This document shows, piece after piece, positions 53,039 to 62,296 of a DNA stretch of 64,000 bases. How positions within the stretch are numbered: the first letter of the stretch is position 1; the number at the start of each line of letters is the position of its first letter. Both the position numbers and the translations under genes were made by a program. The DNA comes from Haloarcula sp. H-GB4 (lineage in GTDB: Archaea > Halobacteriota > Halobacteria > Halobacteriales > Haloarculaceae). The DNA lies in assembly GCF_030848575.1 (NCBI RefSeq), contig NZ_JAVDDX010000002.1, positions 186,001 through 250,000 of the forward strand, in the 5' to 3' direction. The notes under the pieces are model-generated. The model saw nothing but the letters and a program-made list of their open reading frames with translations. It was not told the origin of the DNA and made no database searches.

Positions 53039-53485
53039 ATGAAGCTGCTTCGTCGGATATTCGAGGAGAAAGACTCGCAGCAGCGCGTCGGACTGTTCGT
53101 CGACGGCCCAAACGTGCTCAGGTCTGAGTTCGATGTCGATTTAGACGAGGTCCGGGATATTGCGGCTGAGTACGGCCCGCTGGCAGTCACTCGCCTCTAC
53201 GTCGACCAGAACGCCTCGCCGGGACTCATCCAGGCCGCCGAGGCTCGCGGGTTCGAGGTTCGAACCACCAGCGGTGACGTTGATGTCCGACTTGCTGTTG
53301 ACGCGACAGACGCCGCCGTCGCTGGCCAGATAGACGTGCTGGCCGTCGCCTCGCGGGATACGGATTTCAAGCCGGCGCTGGAAGTAGCCGCACGGGAAGG
53401 GATTAGAACGGTCGCCATCGCGCCGGGAGAGTACGGTCGCTCTGACGCGTTACGCAACGCGGCTGAAGACGCAGTAACGCTCTAA
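53039..53485 (+). CDS. NYN-domain (PIN-like) protein
   Basis: A 148-residue protein with the NYN/LabA fold. VGLFVDGPNVLRSEF contains the first catalytic Asp, DVDVRLAVDATDAAV the second, and VLAVASRDTDFKPALEVA the third. NYN domains are putative metal-dependent ribonucleases in RNA processing. Only the NYN domain is present, with a short basic N-terminus (KLLRRIFEEKDSQQR). A TATA-like TTCTATATAG lies near 52966-52975, suggesting a leader of several tens of bases. Confidence 0.82.
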   Translation: MKLLRRIFEEKDSQQRVGLFVDGPNVLRSEFDVDLDEVRDIAAEYGPLAVTRLYVDQNASPGLIQAAEARGFEVRTTSGDVDVRLAVDATDAAVAGQIDVLAVASRDTDFKPALEVAAREGIRTVAIAPGEYGRSDALRNAAEDAVTL

Positions 53486-53536
53486 GGATCAGCCCATGAC
53501 GGCAACTGTTTTTTCTGCCAGTACCATTGAGCACGT

Positions 53537-54382
53537 ATGGATATCGACGACACGCCGGTACTGGACAACCACCTCCATCTCGACCCGGTCAACGGTCGGA
53601 ACGTCGCGGCAGCCGAGGAGTTCGCGTCACAGGGTGGCACACACTTGCTGGTGCTCAACAAGCCGTCCTGGCATCTCGTCGAGACGGCCACCAATGAAGC
53701 GATCTTCCGAAAGGGGTTTGACCTGACCGTTGAGGCCGCCGCTGCAGCGACTGAGGTGCTGGACGGTCGCGCCTGGCCCGTCCTCGGTGTCCACCCGGCG
53801 CTAATTTCGAAGCTCGTCGACGACGGCTACACGCCGACCGAAGCGCGAGACATCATGCAGGCCGGCCTTGACGTGGCAGTGGAGTACGTCGAGAACGGTG
53901 ACGCGCTCGCGATAAAGTCCGGCCGCCCACACTACGATGTGGACGACGCCGTCTGGGAGGCCTCGAACGAAGTGATGTGTCACGGGTTCGAACGCGCCGC
54001 CGACGTGGGCTGTGCGATACAGCTCCACACCGAGGGCGGCGAAGACTTCGAAGAAGTCGCTCGATGGGCCGAAGACCGCGGCCTTGACCGCACGCAGGTC
54101 GTCAAACACTACTCCGGCGGCCGACTCCGTGGCCCAGTCAAATCAGTACTTGCAGACAAAGACGAACTGGAAATCGCGGTCGAGTCCGACGAGCCGTTCC
54201 TAATGGAGACTGACTACATCGACGACCCGGACCGCCCCGGCGCGGTGCTTGGACCGAAGACCGTGCCGCGGCGCGTTCGCTGGCTACTCGAAAACGGACA
54301 CGACGACGCGATCAGAACGGCACACGTCGAGACACCGAAGGCAGTGTACGGCATTGACACCGAAGCGACGCTGGAGCGGTGA
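53537..54382 (+). CDS. TatD-related metal-dependent hydrolase
   Basis: A TIM-barrel amidohydrolase of 281 residues. Metal ligands are visible in VLDNHLHLDPVNG (HxH), VLGVHPAL, CAIQLHTEGG and VVKHYSGG, and the C-terminal Asp in LMETDYIDDP. TatD-like proteins are metal-dependent nucleases or hydrolases; the substrate here is not known. Fifty-one bases after the NYN gene on the same strand, so the two may form a nucleic-acid-processing pair. Convergent with pstB. Confidence 0.85.
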   Translation: MDIDDTPVLDNHLHLDPVNGRNVAAAEEFASQGGTHLLVLNKPSWHLVETATNEAIFRKGFDLTVEAAAAATEVLDGRAWPVLGVHPALISKLVDDGYTPTEARDIMQAGLDVAVEYVENGDALAIKSGRPHYDVDDAVWEASNEVMCHGFERAADVGCAIQLHTEGGEDFEEVARWAEDRGLDRTQVVKHYSGGRLRGPVKSVLADKDELEIAVESDEPFLMETDYIDDPDRPGAVLGPKTVPRRVRWLLENGHDDAIRTAHVETPKAVYGIDTEATLER

Positions 54383-54412
54383 GCGGCGACAGGGAAGAGC
54401 GACTGGGGACAG

Positions 54413-55312
54413 CTATCCAAACTTGCCGGTGATGTAGTCCTCGACACGCTGGCTGTCGGGGTTCTCGAAGATCTTGTCCGTATCGTCGAACTCAACGAGT
54501 TCCCCGCCGGTGAGGAAGACGGCGGTTTTGTCGGAGATGCGGGCCGCCTGCTGCATATTGTGCGTCACGATGACGACAGTGAACTCCTCAGCCAGCTCTT
54601 CAATGAGGTCCTCAATTTTCGAGGTGGCGATCGGGTCAAGTGCCGACGCCGGCTCGTCCATCAAGATCACATCCGGATCAACGGCGATGGCACGGGCGAT
54701 GCAGAGCCGCTGTTGCTGGCCGCCTGAGAGGTCGAGTGCGCTCTTGTCAAGTTGGTCTTTGACTTCGTCCCACAGCGCGGCACGCTTGAGCGCCGTCTCG
54801 ACCTTCTCGTCTATGTTCTCCGTCTGGTCCTGAATCCGGAGGCCGTAGGCGACGTTGTCGTAGATGCTCTTTGGGAAGGGGTTCGGATGCTGGAACACCA
54901 TCCCAATGCGTCGCCGCAGCGCCACCGGATCCACGTCGGCATCGTAGACGTTCTTGCCCTCGAAGTAGAGGTCTCCCTCGACCCGCGCCGCGTCGATGAG
55001 ATCGTTCATGCGGTTGATACACCGCAGGAACGTGGACTTGCCACAGCCGGAGGGACCGATCATGGCCGTCACCTGTTTTTCCGGGATGGCCAGATCGATA
55101 CCCTGTAGCGCCTGCGTCTCGCCGTAGAACACGTTCAGGTCGCGGGACTCGATGACTGGCTTCCCCGTCTCGGCCGCGGTCGCGCCGGTTCCCTCCACGT
55201 CGATCGACTGTTCGATGAGAGGATCACCGGACGGGTCGGGTGACGACGCGGCCGTTTCAGTGGTCGGTGTGGGTTCGGTACTGTCGTTGCTCGTCATCTC
55301 GTTCTCTGTCAT
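54413..55312 (-). CDS. pstB: Phosphate ABC transporter ATP-binding protein PstB
   Basis: ATPase of the high-affinity phosphate importer, 299 residues. Walker A is [13 protein letters not shown], the signature [16 protein letters not shown] and Walker [14 protein letters not shown]. The family-specific [15 protein letters not shown] follows an N-terminal acidic tail of about 45 residues that is not found in bacterial PstB and is probably disordered. Three bases separate it from the pstA stop. Confidence 0.96.
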   Translation of the reverse strand: MTENEMTSNDSTEPTPTTETAASSPDPSGDPLIEQSIDVEGTGATAAETGKPVIESRDLNVFYGETQALQGIDLAIPEKQVTAMIGPSGCGKSTFLRCINRMNDLIDAARVEGDLYFEGKNVYDADVDPVALRRRIGMVFQHPNPFPKSIYDNVAYGLRIQDQTENIDEKVETALKRAALWDEVKDQLDKSALDLSGGQQQRLCIARAIAVDPDVILMDEPASALDPIATSKIEDLIEELAEEFTVVIVTHNMQQAARISDKTAVFLTGGELVEFDDTDKIFENPDSQRVEDYITGKFG

Positions 55313-55315
55313 GAA

Positions 55316-57016
55316 TTATCCTGTTCGCTGATACCGGTTCCGGATGACAATCGCTGTCGCGTTCATCACCAGCAACACCGCAAGCAGTGTAATCACGCCG
55401 GCCGCCAGCACGCCGTGGCGGAACGCCGGGTCCAGTTCCGACGACCACGAAAAGATCTGGCGGGGCATCATACTCGCCACGTCGAAGAAGCTGTTCGGCG
55501 CGAGCCGGACCGACGCTGCCGCCCCGATCATCAACAGCGGGGCCGTCTCGCCGATAGCCCGACCCAGCGCCAGTATCGTTCCGGTCAGAATGCCCGGAAG
55601 TGCTTCGGGGAGGACGACCTGTCGGATCGTCTGCCAGCGGGTCGCTCCCATTCCGTAGGACGCCTGCCGGAACGAGTCGGGAACGGATCGGATCGCCTCT
55701 TGGGCGGAGATGATTACGATCGGGAGTATCAGCAGGCCGACGGCGAGGCCGGCGACGATAATGGACCCCTGGGGCCACTGGAGCACCCGGATGAAAAGCG
55801 CCAGTCCGAGCAGGCCGTACACGACCGATGGGACACCGGCGAGGTTCCCGATGTTGATCTCGATGAGCGTGACGAACTTGCCCATCAATCCTTGTGAGGG
55901 GGCGTACTCCTCGAGGTAAATCGCCGCCCCGACGCCGACCGGGAAGGTGGTGAGCACGATCACGATAATCATCATCACTGAGCCGACCATCGCAGGGTAG
56001 ATACCGGCATCAGCGGCGGTCCGGGAGGTCGCGCTCGTCAGGAACCCCCAGTCGAGCCATGGGTCCGGTCCGGCGAACCCAAGTGCGCCGGTGACGACGC
56101 CGCCGACGACCACACCCAGTACGCCGACGACCGGGAAGGCGAGGCCGCGGACGCCCTCGCCACGACGGACCACGCCTTCGACATAGACACCCAGCGGGAG
56201 TACGGCGAACGTGACTATGAGCAGCCACACGTCAGTCCCAATTCCGAGTAGCGGTCCGGCGACGACGCCCAGTACCGCCACTGCCGTCGTCAGCCCGACG
56301 ACGGTCAGGCCGTCACGACGCGACTCGCGTCGCTGTTCGACGAACCAGCCTGCGGCACCGGCGATCGGGAGTACGAGCGTCAGGAGTAGCATGACCCAGT
56401 CCGTGGGCACGAACGGGAGCATCAGGATCGCTTCTCGGAGGCTTATTACGCGATAGTACAGTCCGAAATCGAGGCCGAGCGCCGCGGCGGCGTCGGTGAC
56501 GAACCAGTTGAATCTGGTAGGTGGCAGACCGAACACGGTGATGACTGGAGAGAGGAACACTACACCAAGACGTTCGAGCGCGGCCTTCGGCCGCAGTCGG
56601 CCGTGTGCGACGATCAGGCCGCCGGCCACGACCAGCGAGATGAGCAGTGCGAACCACTCAAGCACGGAGAGTAGTTCGATGAACAGCACCGCGAACCCGC
56701 CTGTGAGCAGCAGTCCGACGACCGGCAGTCCGCTGGTGACGTAGGCGACCTCGCCGGCCGGTTCGTCGAGACGATAATAATAAACAGCCAGTGCGGCCAG
56801 CGGCACCAGCACCGTAGCGGCGTAGGTCGCCAGCCACCCTGCGTCGGCCGAGAAGGGCCGAAACGCGTCGTTGGCGACGAACAGCAGGAGAAGCATGACT
56901 GACACGAGTCCGAACGCGGTTGCCGCGAGACAGGTCGCCTCGAAGGCACGCCCCCGCAGGTGGTTGACGTCGCTGTTCTCTCCGTGCCAGCCTGTTTCAG
57001 GTTCTCGTGTTGCCAT
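55316..57016 (-). CDS. pstA: Phosphate ABC transporter permease PstA, with a long N-terminal membrane extension
   Basis: The C-terminal 240 residues (about 325-566) are the canonical PstA permease domain, with AIYLEEYAPSQGLMGKFV and the EAA-loop SYGMGATRWQTIRQVVLPEA, and the ALGRAIGETAPLLM motif. Bacterial PstA is about 290 residues; this chain is 566. The N-terminal 320 residues contain roughly seven further hydrophobic helices (VLLLLFVANDAF, PVVGLLLTGGFAVLFIELL, LSVTG-free loops, GVLGVVVGGVVTGALGFAGP). Its role is unknown. The gene is 19 bases downstream of pstC on the minus strand. Confidence 0.9.
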   Translation of the reverse strand: MATREPETGWHGENSDVNHLRGRAFEATCLAATAFGLVSVMLLLLFVANDAFRPFSADAGWLATYAATVLVPLAALAVYYYRLDEPAGEVAYVTSGLPVVGLLLTGGFAVLFIELLSVLEWFALLISLVVAGGLIVAHGRLRPKAALERLGVVFLSPVITVFGLPPTRFNWFVTDAAAALGLDFGLYYRVISLREAILMLPFVPTDWVMLLLTLVLPIAGAAGWFVEQRRESRRDGLTVVGLTTAVAVLGVVAGPLLGIGTDVWLLIVTFAVLPLGVYVEGVVRRGEGVRGLAFPVVGVLGVVVGGVVTGALGFAGPDPWLDWGFLTSATSRTAADAGIYPAMVGSVMMIIVIVLTTFPVGVGAAIYLEEYAPSQGLMGKFVTLIEINIGNLAGVPSVVYGLLGLALFIRVLQWPQGSIIVAGLAVGLLILPIVIISAQEAIRSVPDSFRQASYGMGATRWQTIRQVVLPEALPGILTGTILALGRAIGETAPLLMIGAAASVRLAPNSFFDVASMMPRQIFSWSSELDPAFRHGVLAAGVITLLAVLLVMNATAIVIRNRYQRTG

Positions 57017-57035
57017 CAGTTCAGTCCCCCAGTGT

Positions 57036-57968
57036 TCATTCGTACTCCTCCCGGTAGCGCGCCGCGATTCGGTTGCTCAGCAGGTTTAACAGGAACGTAA
57101 TGACGAACAGCGTCAGGCCGATAGCAAAGAGACTGGTAAAGCCCAGTTGACTGACGCTGTCGGCGCTGTTGATCTGGACCATTGCTGCCGTCATCGGCTG
57201 GTACCCCTGGAAGAGGTTCGCGAGCGGGTCAGAGAGGTTCAGCATCCGTGGCCGACTGCCGGCCGCGACGACGACAATCATCGTCTCGCCGATAGCCCGC
57301 GACAGGGCGAGAATGAACGAGGAGAAGATGCCTGAGGCCGCTGCGGGGACGACGACGCCGGTAGTCACCTCGAACTTCGTCGCACCCATCCCGTAGCCGG
57401 CCTGTCGTAGCGAGTCCGGGACGGAGCTCATTGCGTCCTCGCTCAGACTGGAAACCATCGGGATAATCATGATACCGACCATGATGGAAGCGCTGAGGAT
57501 GTTGAACGTGTTGACCGGGAGCCCAATGGTCTGGAGGAACGGTGTCACATACACGAGCGCAAAGATACCGTAAACGACTGTCGGGATACCGGCCAGAATT
57601 TCCAGACCCGGTTTCAGAACTGAGCGCATCTGGTCGCTAGCGTACTCGCTGAGATAGACCGCGGCCGCGACACCTGTTGGGAGTGCGATGACGGCAGAGA
57701 TTACCGTCACCAACAGCGTGCCGCTCAACAACGGGAGCAACCCGTAGACGTTCCGACTGATGAGGAACTCTGTTCCGGTGAAGAAGTCGACCGGGTTCAC
57801 CAGCGTAAAGAACGTAATCGCGTCGCGTGCGAGTAACACGACGATGCTGACGGTGACAAGAATTGACGCGGCAGCACACATGAGCAGGACATATCGATAC
57901 ATCCGCTCGCGTGCTGCACGTCCTCTCGGTCTGGACGTAATATCCGGCCCGGGCGTCTCGGTGCTCAT
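57036..57968 (-). CDS. pstC: Phosphate ABC transporter permease PstC
   Basis: Permease of 310 residues, about six transmembrane helices. AVYLSEYASDQMRSVLKPG and the EAA-loop GYGMGATKFEVTTGVVVPAA, with ILALSRAIGETMIVVVAAG, are characteristic. It forms the membrane channel with PstA. The ATG at 57968 (MSTETPGPD) was preferred to one 39 bases upstream because the region before it reads as poorly conserved. Fifty-one bases separate it from the pstS stop. Confidence 0.94.
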   Translation of the reverse strand: MSTETPGPDITSRPRGRAARERMYRYVLLMCAAASILVTVSIVVLLARDAITFFTLVNPVDFFTGTEFLISRNVYGLLPLLSGTLLVTVISAVIALPTGVAAAVYLSEYASDQMRSVLKPGLEILAGIPTVVYGIFALVYVTPFLQTIGLPVNTFNILSASIMVGIMIIPMVSSLSEDAMSSVPDSLRQAGYGMGATKFEVTTGVVVPAAASGIFSSFILALSRAIGETMIVVVAAGSRPRMLNLSDPLANLFQGYQPMTAAMVQINSADSVSQLGFTSLFAIGLTLFVITFLLNLLSNRIAARYREEYE

Positions 57969-58019
57969 TGTGTTGTCTCCAATAATGTATCCATGTGAGT
58001 AAGCCAACTCTGTACTGTG

Positions 58020-59027
58020 TTAGCCAGCGACCTCGTCCAGCTTTTCGAGGTTCTCGTCGCGCTGCTCGGCGCTCGAAGGCACGTACCCGATATCCTGGAC
58101 GATATCGGTTTCGGCCTGCTCGAGGTAGAACCGAATGAACTCGTAGACCGCCTCGTTTTGAAGGGATGACTCGGACGCATAGATGAACAGCGGCCGGGCC
58201 AGCGGGTACGAGCCGTCCTTGGCGTTTGCCAGGCTCGGGGCGGTACATTCGCCGTCTTCCTCGGCCTTGACTTCGACGGCCTTCACCGCCTCAGAGTTTG
58301 AGTTGTAGTAGGCGAACCCGAAGTACCCGATGCCGCCCTCGTTGTCACGAATTCCCTGGACAATAGTCTCGTCCTCCTCGGTTGGCTGGTACTCGGTCGT
58401 GTGTTCGGTGTCCTCACCGACGACGTTCTCGTTGAAGTAGTCAAAAGTTCCGGAGGTCGACGCCGGGCCGTAGCGTTCGATCTCCATGTCGGGCCACTCG
58501 TCGCGCACGTCCGACCAGTTCGTGACTCCCGCTTCGTCGCTCCAGATCTGGCGCAGCTCGTCGAAGGTTATGCAGTCGACCCAGTCGGCGTCGTTGTTGA
58601 CCGCGACGGTCAGGGCATCGCCCGCGACCTGGAACTCGACAGGCTCGACGTCGTTTCCCGAACACTGCTCAATCTCGGCGTCGCTGATGGGGCGGGAAGC
58701 CCCGTTGATATCGGAGTCGCCGGGACAGAACCAGTTCTCGAAGCCTCCACCGCTCCCCGTGGAGTCGACAGTAACGTTGACGTTTCCGTGTTCCTCCATG
58801 AACTCCTCGGCCATCGCGTCGGAGATGGGAAACACCGTACTGCTGCCCTTGATAATGACCTGCCCCGAAAGCCCGCCGGAGCTACCGTCAGACCCACTGC
58901 CATCGGAGCCACTCCCGTCGCCACGGCTCGTATTCTGGACACAACCAGCCAGCGCCAGTGTCCCGATTGCACCAGAACTTGTTAAAAAACGACGGCGAGA
59001 GAGACCACCGCTCGGTGAATCTGTCAT
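58020..59027 (-). CDS. pstS: Phosphate ABC transporter substrate-binding lipoprotein PstS (Tat-exported)
   Basis: Phosphate-binding protein of 335 residues. The N-terminus carries a twin-arginine signal (SRRRFLTSSG) ending in a lipobox (TLALAGCV, Cys29), so it is exported folded and lipid-anchored. The GS-rich linker after it (about 34-50) is typical of haloarchaeal lipoproteins. The phosphate site is in IIKGSSTVFPISDAMA, STGSGGGFENWF and GPASTSGTFDYFNE. First gene of pstSCAB. A GTG three bases upstream could also start it. TATA-like ACTTATCTG (minus strand, about 59050-59059) gives a leaderless transcript. Confidence 0.95.
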   Translation of the reverse strand: MTDSPSGGLSRRRFLTSSGAIGTLALAGCVQNTSRGDGSGSDGSGSDGSSGGLSGQVIIKGSSTVFPISDAMAEEFMEEHGNVNVTVDSTGSGGGFENWFCPGDSDINGASRPISDAEIEQCSGNDVEPVEFQVAGDALTVAVNNDADWVDCITFDELRQIWSDEAGVTNWSDVRDEWPDMEIERYGPASTSGTFDYFNENVVGEDTEHTTEYQPTEEDETIVQGIRDNEGGIGYFGFAYYNSNSEAVKAVEVKAEEDGECTAPSLANAKDGSYPLARPLFIYASESSLQNEAVYEFIRFYLEQAETDIVQDIGYVPSSAEQRDENLEKLDEVAG

Positions 59028-59338
59028 CACCTGATGGAAGTTACAGAGCAGATAAGTACCCTACTATTAGCCCTATATCCAGATATAAACGCTATATATT
59101 TCTATATATTGTTATGTGGGGCGACCACGTTACACGTCAAAACCGTCGTAACAGGTGTCTAAAGCTGATTTCGCCCCGATCAGGACAACAATTCAGTGGG
59201 TATAATGTTGCTAGCAGACCACTTGTCTGAGCGCCTCTATCATGTGCCGTAATTCCATGACAGCGCAAGTCAGAGTTTCGACCGTTGATATATAGTCACA
59301 GTATATTTTATAAATCCGCAGCGCGTATTTAGAGTCCT
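59028..59338. promoter_or_regulatory. Divergent pst/phoU control region with AT-rich repeats
   Basis: 311 bases with no gene. Elements seen: the pstS TATA-like ACTTATCTG (minus strand, about 59050-59059), an inverted repeat TATATC-CA-GATATA (59074-59087), and a 10-base tandem direct repeat CTATATATT(T/G) at 59092-59111. The phoU TATA is TTTTATAAA (59306-59314), 25 bases before the phoU ATG, so that gene is leaderless. The repeats lie just upstream of the pstS TATA and are good candidates for a phosphate-response element; the 10-base spacing would put copies on one face of the helix. Confidence 0.55.
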
Positions 59339-60337
59339 ATGGAGACGCGCAAAGTACAGCTGACGGGCGGGTCCACCTATACCGTCTCATTACCGAAGGA
59401 ATGGGCGACAGAGAACGGCGTCGAGAGCGGCAGTATTGTCGAGTTTTACGCTGAAGACGACCTGTTACTGGTCTCGCCACAGCACGGCGACGACCACGTC
59501 GAGGGAACACTCGACGTGACTGGCCTCGAGAACAGGCACGAACTCACGCGGGCGGTGATGACGATGTACGTCAGCGGCTTCGATATCATCCGACTGGAAG
59601 CCGCGCGTATAACGGCTGAACAGCGGCGTATCATCCGCGATGCAACACAAGGACTGGTCGGCCTAGAGATGATTGAAGAGACGGCCGACCGTGTCGTCCT
59701 GCAGGACCTGCTCGATTCGTCGGAACTCTCCGTGCTTAACGCTATTACACGTATGCGGCTGGTCTCGTTGACGATGCTCTCCGATGCTGTCGAGGCACTC
59801 ATCGAGGATGACAACGACCTTGCGGCGGACGTGATGCAACGCGACGACGACGTGGACCGCCTCTGGTACATGGTTTCGCGCGTGTTCCGAACTGTCCTTC
59901 GCAACCCGACGGCGGCCAACGAGATCGGCTTCCCACGCGAGACGGTGTTCGATTACCAGTCCAGCGCCCGGCAACTCGAACGTATCGCCGACCACGCAAC
60001 CAAAATCGCCAGCCTCTCACAGGAGATCGGTGAAATCACCGGTGAAACAGCCGACCTTCTCGATCAACTGGAGACTGAGGCCATTGCTGTCCCCGAAACT
60101 GCGATGGATGCGCTGTTAGCTGACGACAACGACGAGGCCGTGGAACTGGCAAACGAGGCTCGCTCTCGTATCCCCGAAGTCGATGAAACCGCCCGTGAGG
60201 TCGATGGAAAAGTCAGAGAGCTAGACCCACAGAGCGCACAGCTACTTGGTCGCGTGGTCGACTCGCTGTCCCGGACCGCCGACTACGGCGGCAATATCGC
60301 CGAAAGCGCCCTCCAGAAGGCTGCCCCACGGCCATAG
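59339..60337 (+). CDS. phoU: AbrB-PhoU domain protein
   Basis: A 332-residue protein with an N-terminal SpoVT/AbrB-type DNA-binding domain (residues 1-45: RKVQLTGGSTYTVSLPKEWA, GSIVEFYAEDDLLLVSPQ) joined to a PhoU domain of paired three-helix bundles (about 100-325; DDVDRLWYMVSRVFRTVL, ARQLERIADHATKIASL). PhoU signals phosphate status between Pst and its regulators; the fused AbrB domain suggests direct DNA binding, probably at the pst promoter. It is divergent from pstSCAB. This fusion is common in haloarchaea and replaces the PhoR/PhoB pair. Confidence 0.9.
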   Translation: METRKVQLTGGSTYTVSLPKEWATENGVESGSIVEFYAEDDLLLVSPQHGDDHVEGTLDVTGLENRHELTRAVMTMYVSGFDIIRLEAARITAEQRRIIRDATQGLVGLEMIEETADRVVLQDLLDSSELSVLNAITRMRLVSLTMLSDAVEALIEDDNDLAADVMQRDDDVDRLWYMVSRVFRTVLRNPTAANEIGFPRETVFDYQSSARQLERIADHATKIASLSQEIGEITGETADLLDQLETEAIAVPETAMDALLADDNDEAVELANEARSRIPEVDETAREVDGKVRELDPQSAQLLGRVVDSLSRTADYGGNIAESALQKAAPRP

Positions 60338-60391
60338 CTGTGCTGTCGCTCCGAATTCGTGAACAGCTGAAAAAGCTGATTGCGTGCCGGA

Positions 60392-60763
60392 TTACTCGAC
60401 CAGCACAGCGTTGACCTGACCGTGCTGTCCGGGGCGGGAGGTCACGCGGGCCTGTCCCTCGGAGGTTTCGAGGATTGCGCCTTTCGTGATGATGTTTCGT
60501 CGGGCGTAGTTCGGGTTCGACGGGTTCTCCACGACGTTCTCGATGGTCGCCTCGATGGTCTCTGCACCGTCGGCGATGCTTGCAACGTTGGTCTTGACCG
60601 CACGGACCTTCTGCGTGTTGCCGCGGGAGTCGACGGTCTTCAGTCGCTGTTCGCCGACCTGCGTCTCGACGGTGTCCTTCCCGAGTTCGTGTTTCTTCTT
60701 CTTGTGGTTCGGTCGTCGTCGGCCACCTGTCCGCTTGCGAGGGGAGCGTCCCTGGTCTTTCAT
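60392..60763 (-). CDS. rps8e: Ribosomal protein S8e
   Basis: Archaeal 30S protein S8e, 123 residues. The basic N-terminus MKDQGRSPRKRTGGRRRPNH, KKKHELGKDTVETQVGE and the conserved RNIITKGAILETSEGQARVT identify it. It is convergent with phoU and divergent from the DUF2240 gene. Confidence 0.96.
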   Translation of the reverse strand: MKDQGRSPRKRTGGRRRPNHKKKKHELGKDTVETQVGEQRLKTVDSRGNTQKVRAVKTNVASIADGAETIEATIENVVENPSNPNYARRNIITKGAILETSEGQARVTSRPGQHGQVNAVLVE

Positions 60764-60853
60764 ACGGGAAGGAAGACCCAGCGGCTACTTGAACCGTTCG
60801 ATGCCAACTCGCCATCGTAATCGTTACCCCCGCGCCGACCGGTTGCTCTGACG

Positions 60854-61294
60854 ATGAGTCTGAAGACGGCCGTCGCCGCACCGTTCCGCCAGCGTGGAGC
60901 CGACCGGATGGCGGAAAGCGAGTTCGTTGTCGCACTCTCGCTAGACCGGAACTGGTTCTCACCTGACCAAGCCAAGACACTGGTCGACGTGGCCGTGAGC
61001 GAGGGCTTGGTCGAACGGGAAGACGACGACCTCGTCGTCGCCTTCGACGCCACACACACCAATATCCCAGACGGGTTTACCCCGGGCGAGGAAATCCTGC
61101 AGTCGCGGTCGACGTTCGAACGGGTTCTCGACGCCGTTATCGAGGCTGGCATCGAGAAACAGACCGCCGTCGCCGGCATCAATGCGCTCCAGTCCGATAT
61201 CGGCGTGACACTGGAGGCCGCGGCTGTGGTGTATGCGCGCAATGAAGGCGTCGACGTCGAAGCAATCGCTGCGGACGTTCGGGAGGAACTCTAA
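60854..61294 (+). CDS. DUF2240 family protein
   Basis: An archaeal protein of 146 residues, known as DUF2240 by its pattern (SLKTAVAAPFRQRGADRMAE, ALSLDRNWFSPDQAKTLVDV, DGFTPGEEIL). Residues about 20-60 look like a winged helix (SLDRNWFSPDQAKTLVDVAV, EGLVEREDDDLVVAF), so nucleic-acid binding is possible. Its stop overlaps the next ATG (TAATG), so the two are translationally coupled. Function unknown. Confidence 0.8.
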   Translation: MSLKTAVAAPFRQRGADRMAESEFVVALSLDRNWFSPDQAKTLVDVAVSEGLVEREDDDLVVAFDATHTNIPDGFTPGEEILQSRSTFERVLDAVIEAGIEKQTAVAGINALQSDIGVTLEAAAVVYARNEGVDVEAIAADVREEL

Positions 61295-61638
61295 TGGTCA
61301 AAGACAGCATTTCTGACGGTCGACGGATAGGGCAGTTGCTCGCCTCGGAACTGACAGGCCTTCAGCGCGGGCCGCTCTCTAATGTTTCTGTCGTCGATGC
61401 TGACAGGGATGTGGAACCAACACCGGAAGGTGCCTTCGCCTACCGCGTGGCAGCCGACGGTACCGAGGTCGCGGTCGTCGAGGTGACGCCGGAGACGGCC
61501 CGGTTGGTCATAGAGCAAGAGCCCGAAACCGTGCCGGAGCGTAATGATCTCACTGTCGACGGGGCAACCGTTGTTGTTCACAGCGGCGCGGCGGTGAAAG
61601 CCGCAGTCGACGTGCTGGAGGAGTCTCTCTCAAGATAG
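61294..61638 (+). CDS. Conserved hypothetical haloarchaeal protein
   Basis: A soluble alpha/beta protein of 114 residues (DGRRIGQLLASELTGLQRG, VSVVDADRDVEPTPEGAFAY, VAVVEVTPETARLVIEQEPE). No recognised motif. Coupled to the DUF2240 gene through a one-base overlap, so the two probably act together. Confidence 0.7.
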   Translation: MVKDSISDGRRIGQLLASELTGLQRGPLSNVSVVDADRDVEPTPEGAFAYRVAADGTEVAVVEVTPETARLVIEQEPETVPERNDLTVDGATVVVHSGAAVKAAVDVLEESLSR

Positions 61639-61691
61639 CGCGGCTTCTTCGAAGTGAGAAAGCGATTGGACTCCAACTGAAATACCTGCAA

Positions 61692-62174
61692 TCAGTGACG
61701 GCTCGGCTCAGCAATAGCCGCGGACGTCCACGCGACGAAACCGGTGAGGACGAGCACGGAACCGAGTATGGCCGTCGCGGCAGCGATAGCAAGCACCAGT
61801 GATGGGAAGCCAAGCGGCGTTCCAACGGTAATGACAATCGGCGTCACGGTGATACAGAGCGACCCAAGTGCGACAGCCCGGCGCTGTGTCGTCGTCAGTT
61901 CGATACCGAGGTGGAACAGCGACCCGGGCTCCGGGTCAGGAGCAGCGAGGCCGAGACACAGCAGCGGGACGCCGAGAAACACCAGCGTCGCGGCGACAGC
62001 ATACGACCAGAATAGCCACTGCCCGGTCGCTGGGGCGAGCGACAAGAAAGCGCCGACGGCCACGAGCATGACACCACCGACAAGTCCGAACTGTCGCAGC
62101 CGTGGGTCGTTCAGGGCTTCGCTCAGGTCTGGGAGGGTCTCGGCCACGTGGCCGACATCCATGAAGCGATCCAT
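61692..62174 (-). CDS. Membrane protein, unknown function
   Basis: From the ATG at 62174 it has 160 residues and four transmembrane helices (LVGGVMLVAVGAFLSLA, LFWSYAVAATLVFLGVPLLC, VALGSLCITVTPIVITV, AIAAATAILGSVLVLTGFVA). The start was chosen because codons upstream encode a non-membrane, Phe/Pro-rich stretch. No family recognised. It is divergent from pyrF. Confidence 0.7.
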   Translation of the reverse strand: MDRFMDVGHVAETLPDLSEALNDPRLRQFGLVGGVMLVAVGAFLSLAPATGQWLFWSYAVAATLVFLGVPLLCLGLAAPDPEPGSLFHLGIELTTTQRRAVALGSLCITVTPIVITVGTPLGFPSLVLAIAAATAILGSVLVLTGFVAWTSAAIAEPSRH

Positions 62175-62296
62175 ACGCGGGCTTTTGCCTACGGTGTGAA
62201 ATAGACAAGGGGGGAAAATATCAAATCTGATTCCACCGAAGTGGGACACGATGCGAGAAGGAAACGCTTGTATCGCTGCCAGCCGCTGCGGTATCT

